Positions 8,112-16,918 of a stretch of DNA of 64,000 nt are shown in pieces. Both the position numbers and the translations under genes were made by a program. How positions within the stretch are numbered: the stretch's first letter is position 1; the number at the start of each line of letters is the position of its first letter. A model generated the notes under the pieces. It saw only the letters and a list, made by a program, of their open reading frames with translations. It was not told where the DNA came from and did no database searches. The stretch is from Paenibacillus sp. VTT E-133291. Lineage in GTDB: Bacteria; Bacillota; Bacilli; Paenibacillales; Paenibacillaceae. Location: positions 108,993 through 172,992 of the forward strand of contig NZ_NFVA01000003.1 of NCBI RefSeq assembly GCF_002264395.1. Reading direction: 5' to 3'.

Positions 8112-9611
8112 TCATTTTCCCAATACAGATGCCTTTAGAATATGTGAAATTGGACGTCCGGCAATCAATTCTCCGTTGTTTACAAACCCTTCCTCTCGTC
8201 CCTCCAGCTCGTGAATAAGACGATCTCTCCATTCATGTATATGCTCGAAATTATCGGTACATCCGATCGCATTAACCTTCTCAAAGGGGTCGGTCACTAG
8301 GTTAAAGTATTGCTCTTCGCCTGTCTGAGAATACCAAATGAATTTCTCTCTTCCATCCGTTAAAAAGTGGTGCGACCTTTCTCCATAGGCCTGCTCCCCA
8401 TGAATAAAAGACCGCCACACTGTCTGATCCCCCTTACACAGTGGCAACACACTTTGCCCTTCTACTGTAACTGGTATTTGGATGCCAGCAGCTTCAAGAA
8501 ACGTTGGCATAATATCGCGAAGTTCTACAATAGAATCGAGCCGGGTACCTGGAAGAAGTCCAAGCGTTTCTCCCGGGTCATACACTAAGAAAGGAATCTT
8601 AGCACTCCCTTCATATGGTAGAGACTTGCGGAAATAATGGTGATCCCCCATCATCTCACCATGATCAGAAGTAAATAGAATTAAAGTTTCATTTAAAACT
8701 CCATATTCCTGCAGCCCATTGATTAACCTCCCAATTTGGTCGTCAAGATGCGTTATAAGTGCATAATATGCGGCACGGGCACGATCCAATCTGCGCTTTG
8801 GCAAATGAGTGAACGAAGAGGTTGGATCCTTAGCTCCGTTGAAGGCGGCACTCTCATCCACCCAGTCTCCAACTGGAGGATCGGGAAATTCCAAGTCCTT
8901 ATACATATCTAGATAACATTGTGGCGGATCCAATGGGGAATGCGGGCGAACGAAGGAAGACCATAGGAAAAATGGTTTCCCAGGATCTCTTCTTCGCAAA
9001 AAGTCTAGCGACTCGGTTACGCACCAATTCGTGGGATGCATCGCTTCCGGCAAGTTCCAGGGGCGGGCAACCGTTGAGGCGTTGCAATCAAGGCCTAAGT
9101 CAGTGATATCCGAATTGGCATTGGTTTGTCTTCGCAGCCATTGTAAATAATCATCCACTTGATCATAGTGTTCATCATATATAACTTGGCTCTTGTCCCG
9201 ATTGTAATGAAGATATCCATCATGAAGCACTACATTATGGAAACCACATAAATTACGTGCAGGATACACATGCATCTTGCCAACACACTGCGTATGATAA
9301 CCAGCTTGTGCAAGCTCTCCGGCAATCGTATGGGCGTAATTCCATTCAACCTTATCCTGATACCCCACCCGCCCATGTGATCTTTGGCCCATTCCTGTCA
9401 TGATGGCAGCCCTCGCGGGAATACAACTCGGGGTAGCTGAGTAAGCGTGTTCAAATAATATCCCTCTTGAAGCAAGAGAATCCAGGTTGGGTGTCTCAAC
9501 GACGGGATGTCCCTTGATGCTCAGGCAATCAAAACGCATCTGATCCACTGTGATAAGCAAAAGGTTTGGCCGTTTTGAGCCATTTTGATGTTCCAGATTA
9601 GTGTTAGTCAT
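8112..9611 (-). CDS. Sulfatase 2 (S1 family, Cys-type)
   Basis: This is a 499-residue type I sulfatase. The formylglycine motif is CIPAR at Cys63 (SATPSCIPARAAIMTGM); metal-binding motifs are LITVDQMRFDCL at the start and TSDHGEMMGDHHYF near residue 320. No signal peptide is visible. Start ATG 9611 follows AAGGGAGTGAGGTT. It is the last gene of an operon reading permease, permease, binding lipoprotein, GH20 hexosaminidase, sulfatase, with only 15 bp after GH20. That coupling suggests it removes sulfate from N-acetylhexosamine-containing oligosaccharides brought in by this transporter. Linkage specificity is not determinable here. Confidence 0.93.
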   Translation of the reverse strand: MTNTNLEHQNGSKRPNLLLITVDQMRFDCLSIKGHPVVETPNLDSLASRGILFEHAYSATPSCIPARAAIMTGMGQRSHGRVGYQDKVEWNYAHTIAGELAQAGYHTQCVGKMHVYPARNLCGFHNVVLHDGYLHYNRDKSQVIYDEHYDQVDDYLQWLRRQTNANSDITDLGLDCNASTVARPWNLPEAMHPTNWCVTESLDFLRRRDPGKPFFLWSSFVRPHSPLDPPQCYLDMYKDLEFPDPPVGDWVDESAAFNGAKDPTSSFTHLPKRRLDRARAAYYALITHLDDQIGRLINGLQEYGVLNETLILFTSDHGEMMGDHHYFRKSLPYEGSAKIPFLVYDPGETLGLLPGTRLDSIVELRDIMPTFLEAAGIQIPVTVEGQSVLPLCKGDQTVWRSFIHGEQAYGERSHHFLTDGREKFIWYSQTGEEQYFNLVTDPFEKVNAIGCTDNFEHIHEWRDRLIHELEGREEGFVNNGELIAGRPISHILKASVLGK

Positions 9612-9626
9612 AACCTCACTCCCTTC

Positions 9627-11522
9627 TTATACCCCTGCGATGACGGACGGTGTTGCGATCATGTGCCACAAATTCGCACTTATCGCTCTTGGGCCGTCAT
9701 CGTCAACGAGACCGTCGAACGTCAGTAGCTCTTCTTCTAATTCAGCTATCTGTTCCACTTTCCCTTCGGCATAACTATTGATTCGATGAATAGCCGTCCT
9801 AATCCTCTGAAGCATTCCTCCCATACGAAGATCAAAAACTTCAAGACCAAACACCTTATTTTCCAGCTCCCATTGCACCCGATAATCATCCATAAATCGA
9901 CCGGCTAAATCTGATAATTTTGGCAAAGTCACCTTGGAAAAATGAGCCAATTCCTCAACATTTCCTCGATGATAAGCATCACGTATGGAAATCCCGATTT
10001 CGCTCTTTATTTCAAGCAAGCGACATAAGCTGGCTTGTACAGAGAATAAGGATTGCCAAGGCAAATTGCGAGTGATCGCCTGTTCGAGCTTTTTCGCACT
10101 TTGCTGATAATGCTTCGAATACACGGTAGGAATAACATGTCGATCGAACAAACCACACAAAATATCTTGATAAAGCAAGTATTTAGCCGGATTGATAGAA
10201 CATCCCCCAGGTGCCGAATTTCCTGGAACCAGGTTGGCCGCATCGAGTGCCATAAAGTCATCATAATTGCCTTGCACGCAGCTACTGAATCTTTCTTTGA
10301 CATGATTCTCCACGAAACATCCCGTGTAGCACAGCTCCGCCCAAAGTTGAAGGGTAGGAAGAACCGAGAAGACGGAAGCTTCAGCACCGTTATCTCCCCA
10401 TGCGGTAATCAGCACTTCTTGAATTCCATGCTTAACACAGCTATCATGAGCCAACAGACTGACTTTGCGGCTGAATTCATTGTTTGGAGCGAAGCCCATC
10501 CATTTCCAAGCCCCACCTGCAAATCCGATATGATCATTCAGCTGCTTATGTTTGCGTAACATTCCGTCGTATTTCTCCTGCGTTTCCGAATAGTAATCCC
10601 AATAGATCAAAGTAACTTCTTCAGGGATCAGCTTAACAATATCGGGGCTGATTGGACTTTCAGCATCGTAATATTCTCCAGAACTGGCCAGACGGAAAAA
10701 CATGTCGCTCCACATCATCGTACGGAAACCATATTTCCTGGCGATTTCCATAACAGTGCTAAAGTGTTTTAACATCAAGGAGGATCGATCTTGGTATCCA
10801 TGCTTGTCTAGATATTTACCAAGTCCCATCATATGCGCTTCGTCCATCCCAATGTTTATGCGGCGACTGCTTAGATGAGTTGCCATGAAAGCGAACATTC
10901 GATCAATTAACTCGTAAGTTCTCGGATCATCAATGAGGAGAATGTCTTGGAAATCCACTAGCGGTGCATGTGCTTGCCATTTCAATGCTTGGCCCAGATG
11001 AGCCAGCGTCTGGATACAAGGAACCAATTCTATACCAAATAGCGCGGCATACTGGTCCATCTCCCGAATTTGCTCCCCTGTATATCGACCTCTTAAATAA
11101 CCGAAATAAGGATACCCCTCAAGTTCGTAGGTGTCTTCCGTATACAGTTGAACCGTTGAATATCCCATAAGCGCTAAACGCCGAATCAATTCCTTATATC
11201 CTTCATGGTTAAGAACAGCATTTCGCGAGCAGTCTACCATGAAACCTAGCTGTTCATAAACCGGCATTTCATTAATTTCAACTCTCTCACCACGACGTAT
11301 ATTCTCTAGAAATCGGCTGAGCGCCCTGATCAATTGATGTTCCTGTTCATACGTAATAGTGACCTGAACCTCATCGTAAGATATTCGAATGCCCTTCCCT
11401 TGTTTCTTACAATTCACTGGAATCCCTGACCGTTCTATACGAATACTCAATATTCCCGCTACTTCTGAAACAGCTGCTAACTGTTTCTCGGTTAACCCTG
11501 TCAAGTGAATGCTATGAATCAT
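9627..11522 (-). CDS. GH20 beta-N-acetylhexosaminidase
   Basis: It removes terminal beta-GlcNAc or beta-GalNAc by substrate-assisted catalysis. The catalytic Asp-Glu pair is D227-E228 in RINIGMDEAHMMGLGKYL. An N-terminal alpha/beta domain (1-90) precedes the TIM barrel, which starts near MVDCSRNAVLNHEGYKELIR. Residues from about 470 to 631 form a helical C-terminal domain. There is no signal peptide, so it is cytoplasmic and acts after uptake. It lies between the solute-binding lipoprotein and sulfatase 2 in one operon, downstream of a stem-loop that may set its level below that of the binding protein. Confidence 0.92.
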   Translation of the reverse strand: MIHSIHLTGLTEKQLAAVSEVAGILSIRIERSGIPVNCKKQGKGIRISYDEVQVTITYEQEHQLIRALSRFLENIRRGERVEINEMPVYEQLGFMVDCSRNAVLNHEGYKELIRRLALMGYSTVQLYTEDTYELEGYPYFGYLRGRYTGEQIREMDQYAALFGIELVPCIQTLAHLGQALKWQAHAPLVDFQDILLIDDPRTYELIDRMFAFMATHLSSRRINIGMDEAHMMGLGKYLDKHGYQDRSSLMLKHFSTVMEIARKYGFRTMMWSDMFFRLASSGEYYDAESPISPDIVKLIPEEVTLIYWDYYSETQEKYDGMLRKHKQLNDHIGFAGGAWKWMGFAPNNEFSRKVSLLAHDSCVKHGIQEVLITAWGDNGAEASVFSVLPTLQLWAELCYTGCFVENHVKERFSSCVQGNYDDFMALDAANLVPGNSAPGGCSINPAKYLLYQDILCGLFDRHVIPTVYSKHYQQSAKKLEQAITRNLPWQSLFSVQASLCRLLEIKSEIGISIRDAYHRGNVEELAHFSKVTLPKLSDLAGRFMDDYRVQWELENKVFGLEVFDLRMGGMLQRIRTAIHRINSYAEGKVEQIAELEEELLTFDGLVDDDGPRAISANLWHMIATPSVIAGV

Positions 11523-11603
11523 AGACTTTCCCCTCCTAATCTTATAATAAGTATGCGATCAGTAGCGCCGCACATTCTTGATTCTTCTTCAAATCATTAA
11601 ACG

Positions 11604-11634
11604 GAAGATCCGGGCTGTTTCAGCCCGGATCTTC
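11604..11634 (-). terminator. Strong intercistronic stem-loop after the binding protein gene
   Basis: A perfect 14-bp stem (11604-11617 with 11621-11634, loop TTT) follows the solute-binding gene by 12 bp. The minus-strand tract downstream is only moderately T-rich, so partial termination or 3'-end protection is likely. Such hairpins commonly raise the binding protein above downstream genes. Confidence 0.7.
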
Positions 11635-11646
11635 TCTATCCATCAA

Positions 11647-13278
11647 TTATTCAATACCTTGTTCTTTGGCCTTCGCATTTACTTCTTCTATCATTTTATC
11701 AAGACCTTTAGCCTTATAATCGTTCAAAATGTTATTCCAGTAACTTTCAACGGGTTCTTTGGAAAGCATAATCTTCAGCAGATCATCATGGTCAAGCACA
11801 GTAAATTTATCCTTTGTTGGGGTGGACATATACGTTAACCGGATGTCGTATTCCGGAACCTCCGTATTATTCTGAATCCAATCGATATAATCGACAGCTT
11901 CTTTGCGGATCCCTTCATTAGCGATCGTCGGGTTATCCATGTTATAGCTATCTGAAGTTTCATAAGCCACCAAATTCTTTAGAAATCTGCTAGCTGGATA
12001 CTTCTCATTTAATGAACCCTTTTCAATGACAACCTTCTGCCCATTTTCGATCTTGTAATCGACACCTTCAATGCCATAAGTCAACAGGTCCTTGCCTTCA
12101 GGAGACAACACATAATCATAGAGTGCCATGATGCGATCCATCTTTTTATCGTCAACTTTATTGCTGAAATAACTTTCCGACCAGTACGTTTTAAAAATAG
12201 CATGTGAGCGTTCACCATCAGGTCCAATAAGTGGCTTGAGTGCCTTTATGCTCTCCATGATATCCTTATCCGGATAAGCTGTTTTCCAGCGTTTTTCATA
12301 CATATCGCTATTTAAATTTATAAAACCGCCACCGCTAAGAAGAGCAGCTGCTTTGCCTGCTACGAAATTGTCATAAGACTCTGCCGGCTTAACAAGCGCA
12401 ATGTCTGGATCGATCAAACCTTTTTCGTACATATTCTTCATGTTCTGCAAGGCGGGAAGCGCATTTTTCGAAAATACAGCGGGTATAAACTTACCATCCT
12501 CTTTGATCCATTTAAAGTCACTGCCGCTTCCATCACTCGTGGCAACCGGGTTACCGTACAACCAGAAGAATCCGCCCAGCATCTTGGTAGTTGTCGTCGT
12601 AAGACCGGTAATATGCTTACCTTCCGGATCCGACTTCACGATTGCATCAAGCATAGCTTCAAACTCTTCCCAGGTCTCAGGTTCTTTTGTGATACCAGCT
12701 TTTTGAGCAAGATCCCATCGATAGAACACCATACGATCCAGTGCGCTCCAATCGACACTCGGGAACATCCGGCGAGGAACGGTATAATACTTTCCGTCTA
12801 CACCTAAACCTTTAATGTCCGGCGATTCGAAGTATTTTGCAAGGTTAGGGTACTTAGAAAGCTCCGGAAGTGCTTTGACAACACCTTGTTCAACCCATTT
12901 ACGCTGATATTGCGTCCCCACAGCGTCGATCGCGAAAATATCAGGCAATTGACCGGAAGCAGCCCACATTTGAATCTTCTGGGTATAGTCATCCCAGGTC
13001 ATATTGACAGGTTTTAATGTAATATTGAACTTTTCCAACACTTGTTTGGCGATTGGGTCTTTTTCGATGTTAGCAATTTCAGCATCCGCGTCCCAGAAAC
13101 CAAGAGAAATGGTCATTGGATCCTTGTAAGGGGTGTCCGTGGAATTAGAAGAATCTGGAGATCCTTCACCATTTGATGCCGCCTGCCCTTTGTCGTTATT
13201 GCCTCCACCGCAAGCTGTGAGCACCAGAGCCAATAAAGTTATGCATAATGCCAGTGTCATCATTTTCTTTCTAAGCAT
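11647..13278 (-). CDS. Sugar ABC transporter substrate-binding lipoprotein
   Basis: This is an extracellular solute-binding protein of the LplA/YtcQ type (family 1), 543 residues. A lipoprotein signal ends with the lipobox LTAC, Cys23, followed by a Gly/Ser/Asp-rich linker. Family-typical segments include WDDYTQKIQMWAASGQLPDI and TWEEFEAMLDAIVKSDP, and the size suits oligosaccharide binding. It is membrane-anchored outside the cell and delivers sugar to the two permeases encoded upstream. No ATPase gene is present here; this transporter class usually shares an MsmX-type ATPase encoded elsewhere. The following GH20 and sulfatase genes indicate amino-sugar-containing, probably sulfated, ligands. 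Confidence 0.92.
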   Translation of the reverse strand: MLRKKMMTLALCITLLALVLTACGGGNNDKGQAASNGEGSPDSSNSTDTPYKDPMTISLGFWDADAEIANIEKDPIAKQVLEKFNITLKPVNMTWDDYTQKIQMWAASGQLPDIFAIDAVGTQYQRKWVEQGVVKALPELSKYPNLAKYFESPDIKGLGVDGKYYTVPRRMFPSVDWSALDRMVFYRWDLAQKAGITKEPETWEEFEAMLDAIVKSDPEGKHITGLTTTTTKMLGGFFWLYGNPVATSDGSGSDFKWIKEDGKFIPAVFSKNALPALQNMKNMYEKGLIDPDIALVKPAESYDNFVAGKAAALLSGGGFINLNSDMYEKRWKTAYPDKDIMESIKALKPLIGPDGERSHAIFKTYWSESYFSNKVDDKKMDRIMALYDYVLSPEGKDLLTYGIEGVDYKIENGQKVVIEKGSLNEKYPASRFLKNLVAYETSDSYNMDNPTIANEGIRKEAVDYIDWIQNNTEVPEYDIRLTYMSTPTKDKFTVLDHDDLLKIMLSKEPVESYWNNILNDYKAKGLDKMIEEVNAKAKEQGIE

Positions 13279-13335
13279 GCTTGAAACCTCCCTTTATACT
13301 ATTTTAGGATAGAATCAATCTATTTAAAATCTTTC

Positions 13336-14235
13336 TTATCCTTTTATCGAACCTACCATAATCCCTTTATTAAAATGCTTCTGCAGGAACGGATAAACAA
13401 CAATAATCGGAATACTCGAAACTACAATTGCTGCCATTTGAAGTGCAGGTGTGTATACCTTCCCCGTCTGCTCCTGCTCGGCCATCGTCTGTGCCATTTG
13501 ACTTAGCAAGGAATTCGAAGTAATGAGTGTCTCCCGTAGATAAATCTGAAGCGGTGCTTTTGCAGCATCACTGATAAAGATCAACGCGTACCACCATTCA
13601 TTCCATCTTTCCACGGCATAGAACAAAGCAAAGGTCGCCATGAATGGGGCAGAGATTGGAATAATGATTTTGTAAAGGATGTACAGATCATTTGCCCCAT
13701 CCAGCTTAGCTGACTCTTCCAAACTTTCTGGAATCGTATTGAAATAGTTTTTCATAATGATCAGGTAAAACGTATTGAGACCGGCGGGTATGATCATGAC
13801 GAATATATTGTTTACGAATCCTAGATCTTTAACGACTAGATAAAAGGGAATTAAACCCCCATTAAAAAACATAGTGAACAAGATCAAACTAAGCATTATG
13901 TTTCTTCCCGGCATGCCCCGCTTGGATAATGCGTATGCTCCAGCAACAGAGATCGTCATGCTGAACAACACGCCAAGCGCCGTTACAATGACAGAATTTA
14001 AAATTGAAGTCCAAAACTTCATATCCTGAAGCAACAGCTTGTATGCAGACAGGTCAAACGAAAGCGGAAAAATATAAAAATCACTTTTACTAATCGCTTC
14101 GAACTTTGCAACAGAGATAATAAGAACATTATAGAAGGGAAAAAATGTTACTAGTGCTAGAAGCCCCAGAACTACGAATGCGACGATATCGAAGACACTC
14201 CATTTTTTCCCCTTTTTAACCGTTGTGTCGCTCAC
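13336..14235 (-). CDS. Sugar ABC transporter permease, LplC/YtcP type
   Basis: This 299-residue membrane protein has six predicted helices, with the first at VAFVVLGLLALVTFFPFYNV. The EAA loop (ESLEESAKLDGANDLYILYKIIIPIS, about residues 180-205) contacts the ATPase. The C-terminus KHFNKGIMVGSIKG is characteristic of the YtcP/LplC group that partners LplA-like binding proteins. It follows the first permease by 24 bp and precedes the binding lipoprotein by 57 bp. Confidence 0.93.
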   Translation of the reverse strand: MSDTTVKKGKKWSVFDIVAFVVLGLLALVTFFPFYNVLIISVAKFEAISKSDFYIFPLSFDLSAYKLLLQDMKFWTSILNSVIVTALGVLFSMTISVAGAYALSKRGMPGRNIMLSLILFTMFFNGGLIPFYLVVKDLGFVNNIFVMIIPAGLNTFYLIIMKNYFNTIPESLEESAKLDGANDLYILYKIIIPISAPFMATFALFYAVERWNEWWYALIFISDAAKAPLQIYLRETLITSNSLLSQMAQTMAEQEQTGKVYTPALQMAAIVVSSIPIIVVYPFLQKHFNKGIMVGSIKG

Positions 14236-14259
14236 TTCCTTCTCCCCTTTTCCTGCAAA

Positions 14260-15240
14260 TTAATACAGTCCTTCCTCACCCATTTTCTTAGCGAACGAAT
14301 TGGCCGCCCATAAAAGAATCAGGCTGATAATGGACTTGACGACACCCACGGCAGTCATATATCCAAAGTCGCCCCCTATCGTGAATGAAGTCCGATAAAT
14401 GTATGTATCGATCGTGTCGGCAACCGAATATACCGGTGAACTATACAGATTGAATATTTGCTCGAAGCTCGAACCTTGGGTTAGTAGTTGTCCAACTTGA
14501 AGGATTAGCAGGACTGCGACTGTACTCTTCAGTCCCGGCCATGCGATGTTTAGCAAACGGCGAAACCGGTTCGCTCCGTCCACTTCCGCCGCTTCAAACA
14601 GCTCAGGATTGATCCCTGCAAGCGCCGCTAAGTAAATGATTGAATCCCAGCCGATCTCTCGCCACACATGTGTGATATACAGAACGGGTCTAAATGCACT
14701 TTCATCTACAAGCGGAGAATTTGGATCCCCGCCAAACAACATGATAATCTGGTTATAAATCCCGTCCTTGCTTAAAATATTGATGATAATCCCCGACAGT
14801 ACAACCCATGATATAAAATGCGGGAACGTCAGGATCGTCTGAAAAAACCGCTTCATTTTTGTCCTGGAAAACTCATATAAAACAATCGCCAGGATAATGG
14901 GCATCGGGAAATGAGTGATCAACTTCATCAAGCTGATAATGACCGTATTCCAAAATGCCCTTCGAAAATCGGGATCGGTCAACAGCGTTTGAAAATTTTC
15001 TAAGCCTATCCAGGGACTACCCAGGATCCCCTTACTGTAATCAAATGATTTAAATGCTAACGTTACACCGTACATGGGAGCATAGCTGAAGAGGGCGTAC
15101 CAGATTAACACCGGTAGAACCATGAGGTAAAAATACTTGTAATGTAAAATCGTTTTTCCTAAGCTTTGCTTAGGAGCATTAGTCTTTAAGCTTCGCTTAG
15201 GCGTACGAGCGGTTACAGAATCAGCCAATCTTCTCCCCAC
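14260..15240 (-). CDS. Sugar ABC transporter permease, LplB type
   Basis: This 326-residue permease has six predicted helices, the first at YFYLMVLPVLIWYALFSYAP. The EAA loop is NPELFEAAEVDGANRFRRLL. The C-terminus ANSFAKKMGEEGLY is the usual ending of LplB/YtcP partner proteins. It is the first gene of the operon that continues with the second permease, binding lipoprotein, GH20 and sulfatase 2. A candidate cre site lies just upstream of its start. The operon is divergent from the two-component genes, which probably regulate it in response to the sugar. Confidence 0.93.
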   Translation of the reverse strand: MGRRLADSVTARTPKRSLKTNAPKQSLGKTILHYKYFYLMVLPVLIWYALFSYAPMYGVTLAFKSFDYSKGILGSPWIGLENFQTLLTDPDFRRAFWNTVIISLMKLITHFPMPIILAIVLYEFSRTKMKRFFQTILTFPHFISWVVLSGIIINILSKDGIYNQIIMLFGGDPNSPLVDESAFRPVLYITHVWREIGWDSIIYLAALAGINPELFEAAEVDGANRFRRLLNIAWPGLKSTVAVLLILQVGQLLTQGSSFEQIFNLYSSPVYSVADTIDTYIYRTSFTIGGDFGYMTAVGVVKSIISLILLWAANSFAKKMGEEGLY

Positions 15241-15264
15241 CTTTCTGTATGAGATTGTTTATGC

Positions 15265-15279
15265 TTGTAAGCGGTTTAT
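15265..15279 (-). promoter_or_regulatory. Candidate cre (CcpA) site
   Basis: The 15-mer TTGTAAGCGGTTTAT matches the Bacillus cre consensus WTGNAANCGNWNNCW at every defined base except the C near the end. It lies 25 bp before the first permease start, in the leader or promoter of the transport operon, a place where CcpA binding would give carbon catabolite repression. Prediction only. Confidence 0.45.
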
Positions 15280-15478
15280 ATGGTAAATTATATCGGGAGT
15301 GTAAATTATCTTGTATAGAGGATACACCTCCGGTCATGTGGATTTTTCACACTTTAGTGCGTGACCTTCCTGTGACACGTAATATCGGACATAGTGAGCG
15401 TAAGATAGTCCATACCCCCCTTGATCCACAATCGCTAGGATTAATCTAAGAGCTCCATATAGAAAGGGGGATTCACTT

Positions 15479-16918
15479 ATGCGTTCAGTGATTATTGCAG
15501 ATGATGAGAAGTGGATTGTAGAGGGAATTAAAGCAGGAGTGAATTGGAAGAAATACGGCTTTGAAGTCATCGACGATGCCGAAAACGGGCAAGAAGCCCT
15601 GCAATTAATTCAATCGCTTCGCCCCACCCTTGTTCTAACAGATATTAAAATGCCTGTAATGAATGGACTTGAGCTCATTCAACGTGGCAAAGCTATCGCT
15701 CCTGATACAATCTTTATCGTACTTAGTGGACATGCAGAGTTTGCTTATGCACAAAAAGCGATGAATTATGGTACGTTCGGATATTGCCTGAAACCTTTTG
15801 AAATCGAAGAAATTGAAGGAATGCTCAACCGAATAGCCCAGCAGCACGAATCGAAGGTGGTTAAAGAAAGCCCTGTCCACGACTTCGAACTATATGAAGC
15901 GGTTTGTTCCGGAGATCTCGAACGAATTAGCTTATGGTTGGATGAGAAGAGAATTCCTTTGTCAAAGGATACGCCACATATCCCCATTGTTATCCAAGGG
16001 TTAAGTTCACCTGCAGATGTCGGCCAGTTCTCTCCCCTGGTCTTCCCGATGAGCCGCCGTCGGTATGGCTACTTATTGGAAGAGTGCCAATACGAAGTCT
16101 TCCTTCGGGGTCTTGAATATACAGAGGTTTTACAAGAGTGCGGGGTTGGAATTGGTTCTCCTATTTCGGATATACACCAACTGGATGCGGCTTTAGAATC
16201 CGCCTCTCATGCTGCATTCAGCATGTTCGCAACGGGAATGCCAGGATGTTATCGGTTGATTCAGCAACAGGAAATACCGATCGATGAGAAGCTCAAAGAG
16301 ATTTCCCGGATTCTTCATAATAAAGACCGGCTCGGTTTTATAGCAGCCATGGAATCGATAAAGAAATTATTCAAAGAGGGAACGTTCACCATTAAAGAAG
16401 CCTATTTGCTCTACACATCGATCCTGTACTTATTTCCTCGGGAAGGGACTCGGGTTAACGGCCGTTTTTTTGAAGGATATGAACAGCTCTATTATAGATA
16501 CGGTACGGCTGAAGCTATGATCGATGATTTGATTCTTATGACGCTAGATATTTTTATGAGCAGAAACGAAACTGATATTTCACGAATTTCAAACAACAAA
16601 GTCAAAGAGATCATGTTGTACATCCACAACCATTTTAATCAAGAAATCTCGATTCAACATTTAGCGAATCAGTTTTTCTTAAGTCCAAATTACTTATGCC
16701 AATTATTCAAGAAAGAAGTCGGCGAGACCATCATCGAACATATCAGTCGTTTAAGGATTGAATACGCTTGTAAAATACTGGTCGAGACGAACCTTTCCAT
16801 TTACCAAATCGGCGAGAAATGCGGTTTTCAGGATTATTTCTATTTCACGCGAATTTTTAAGCGGCATCTCAAGATGACACCAACGCAATATAGGGAACAA
16901 AACAATGAAGACATTTAA
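15479..16918 (+). CDS. YesN-like response regulator (REC + AraC HTH)
   Basis: The receiver domain (1-125) has the acidic pocket (IIADDEK), phosphoacceptor Asp55 in LVLTDIKMPVMNG and Lys in the YCLKPF motif. A variable linker follows. The C-terminal 100 residues form a double helix-turn-helix AraC domain (EISIQHLANQFFLSPNYLCQLFKKEVG, then CGFQDYFYFTRIFKRHL). Start ATG 15479 follows AAAGGGGG by eight bases. It overlaps the kinase gene by 14 bp and is divergent from the sugar transporter, so it most likely activates that operon and neighbouring sulfatase genes. Confidence 0.93.
   Translation: MRSVIIADDEKWIVEGIKAGVNWKKYGFEVIDDAENGQEALQLIQSLRPTLVLTDIKMPVMNGLELIQRGKAIAPDTIFIVLSGHAEFAYAQKAMNYGTFGYCLKPFEIEEIEGMLNRIAQQHESKVVKESPVHDFELYEAVCSGDLERISLWLDEKRIPLSKDTPHIPIVIQGLSSPADVGQFSPLVFPMSRRRYGYLLEECQYEVFLRGLEYTEVLQECGVGIGSPISDIHQLDAALESASHAAFSMFATGMPGCYRLIQQQEIPIDEKLKEISRILHNKDRLGFIAAMESIKKLFKEGTFTIKEAYLLYTSILYLFPREGTRVNGRFFEGYEQLYYRYGTAEAMIDDLILMTLDIFMSRNETDISRISNNKVKEIMLYIHNHFNQEISIQHLANQFFLSPNYLCQLFKKEVGETIIEHISRLRIEYACKILVETNLSIYQIGEKCGFQDYFYFTRIFKRHLKMTPTQYREQNNEDI

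Noticed and set aside
10053..10559. A 168-residue frame opposite the GH20 gene
   Set aside because: It is antisense to a well-supported glycosidase, has no ribosome site worth noting and no recognisable domain; the same holds for other long antisense frames such as 44360-44911 and 53112-53549.
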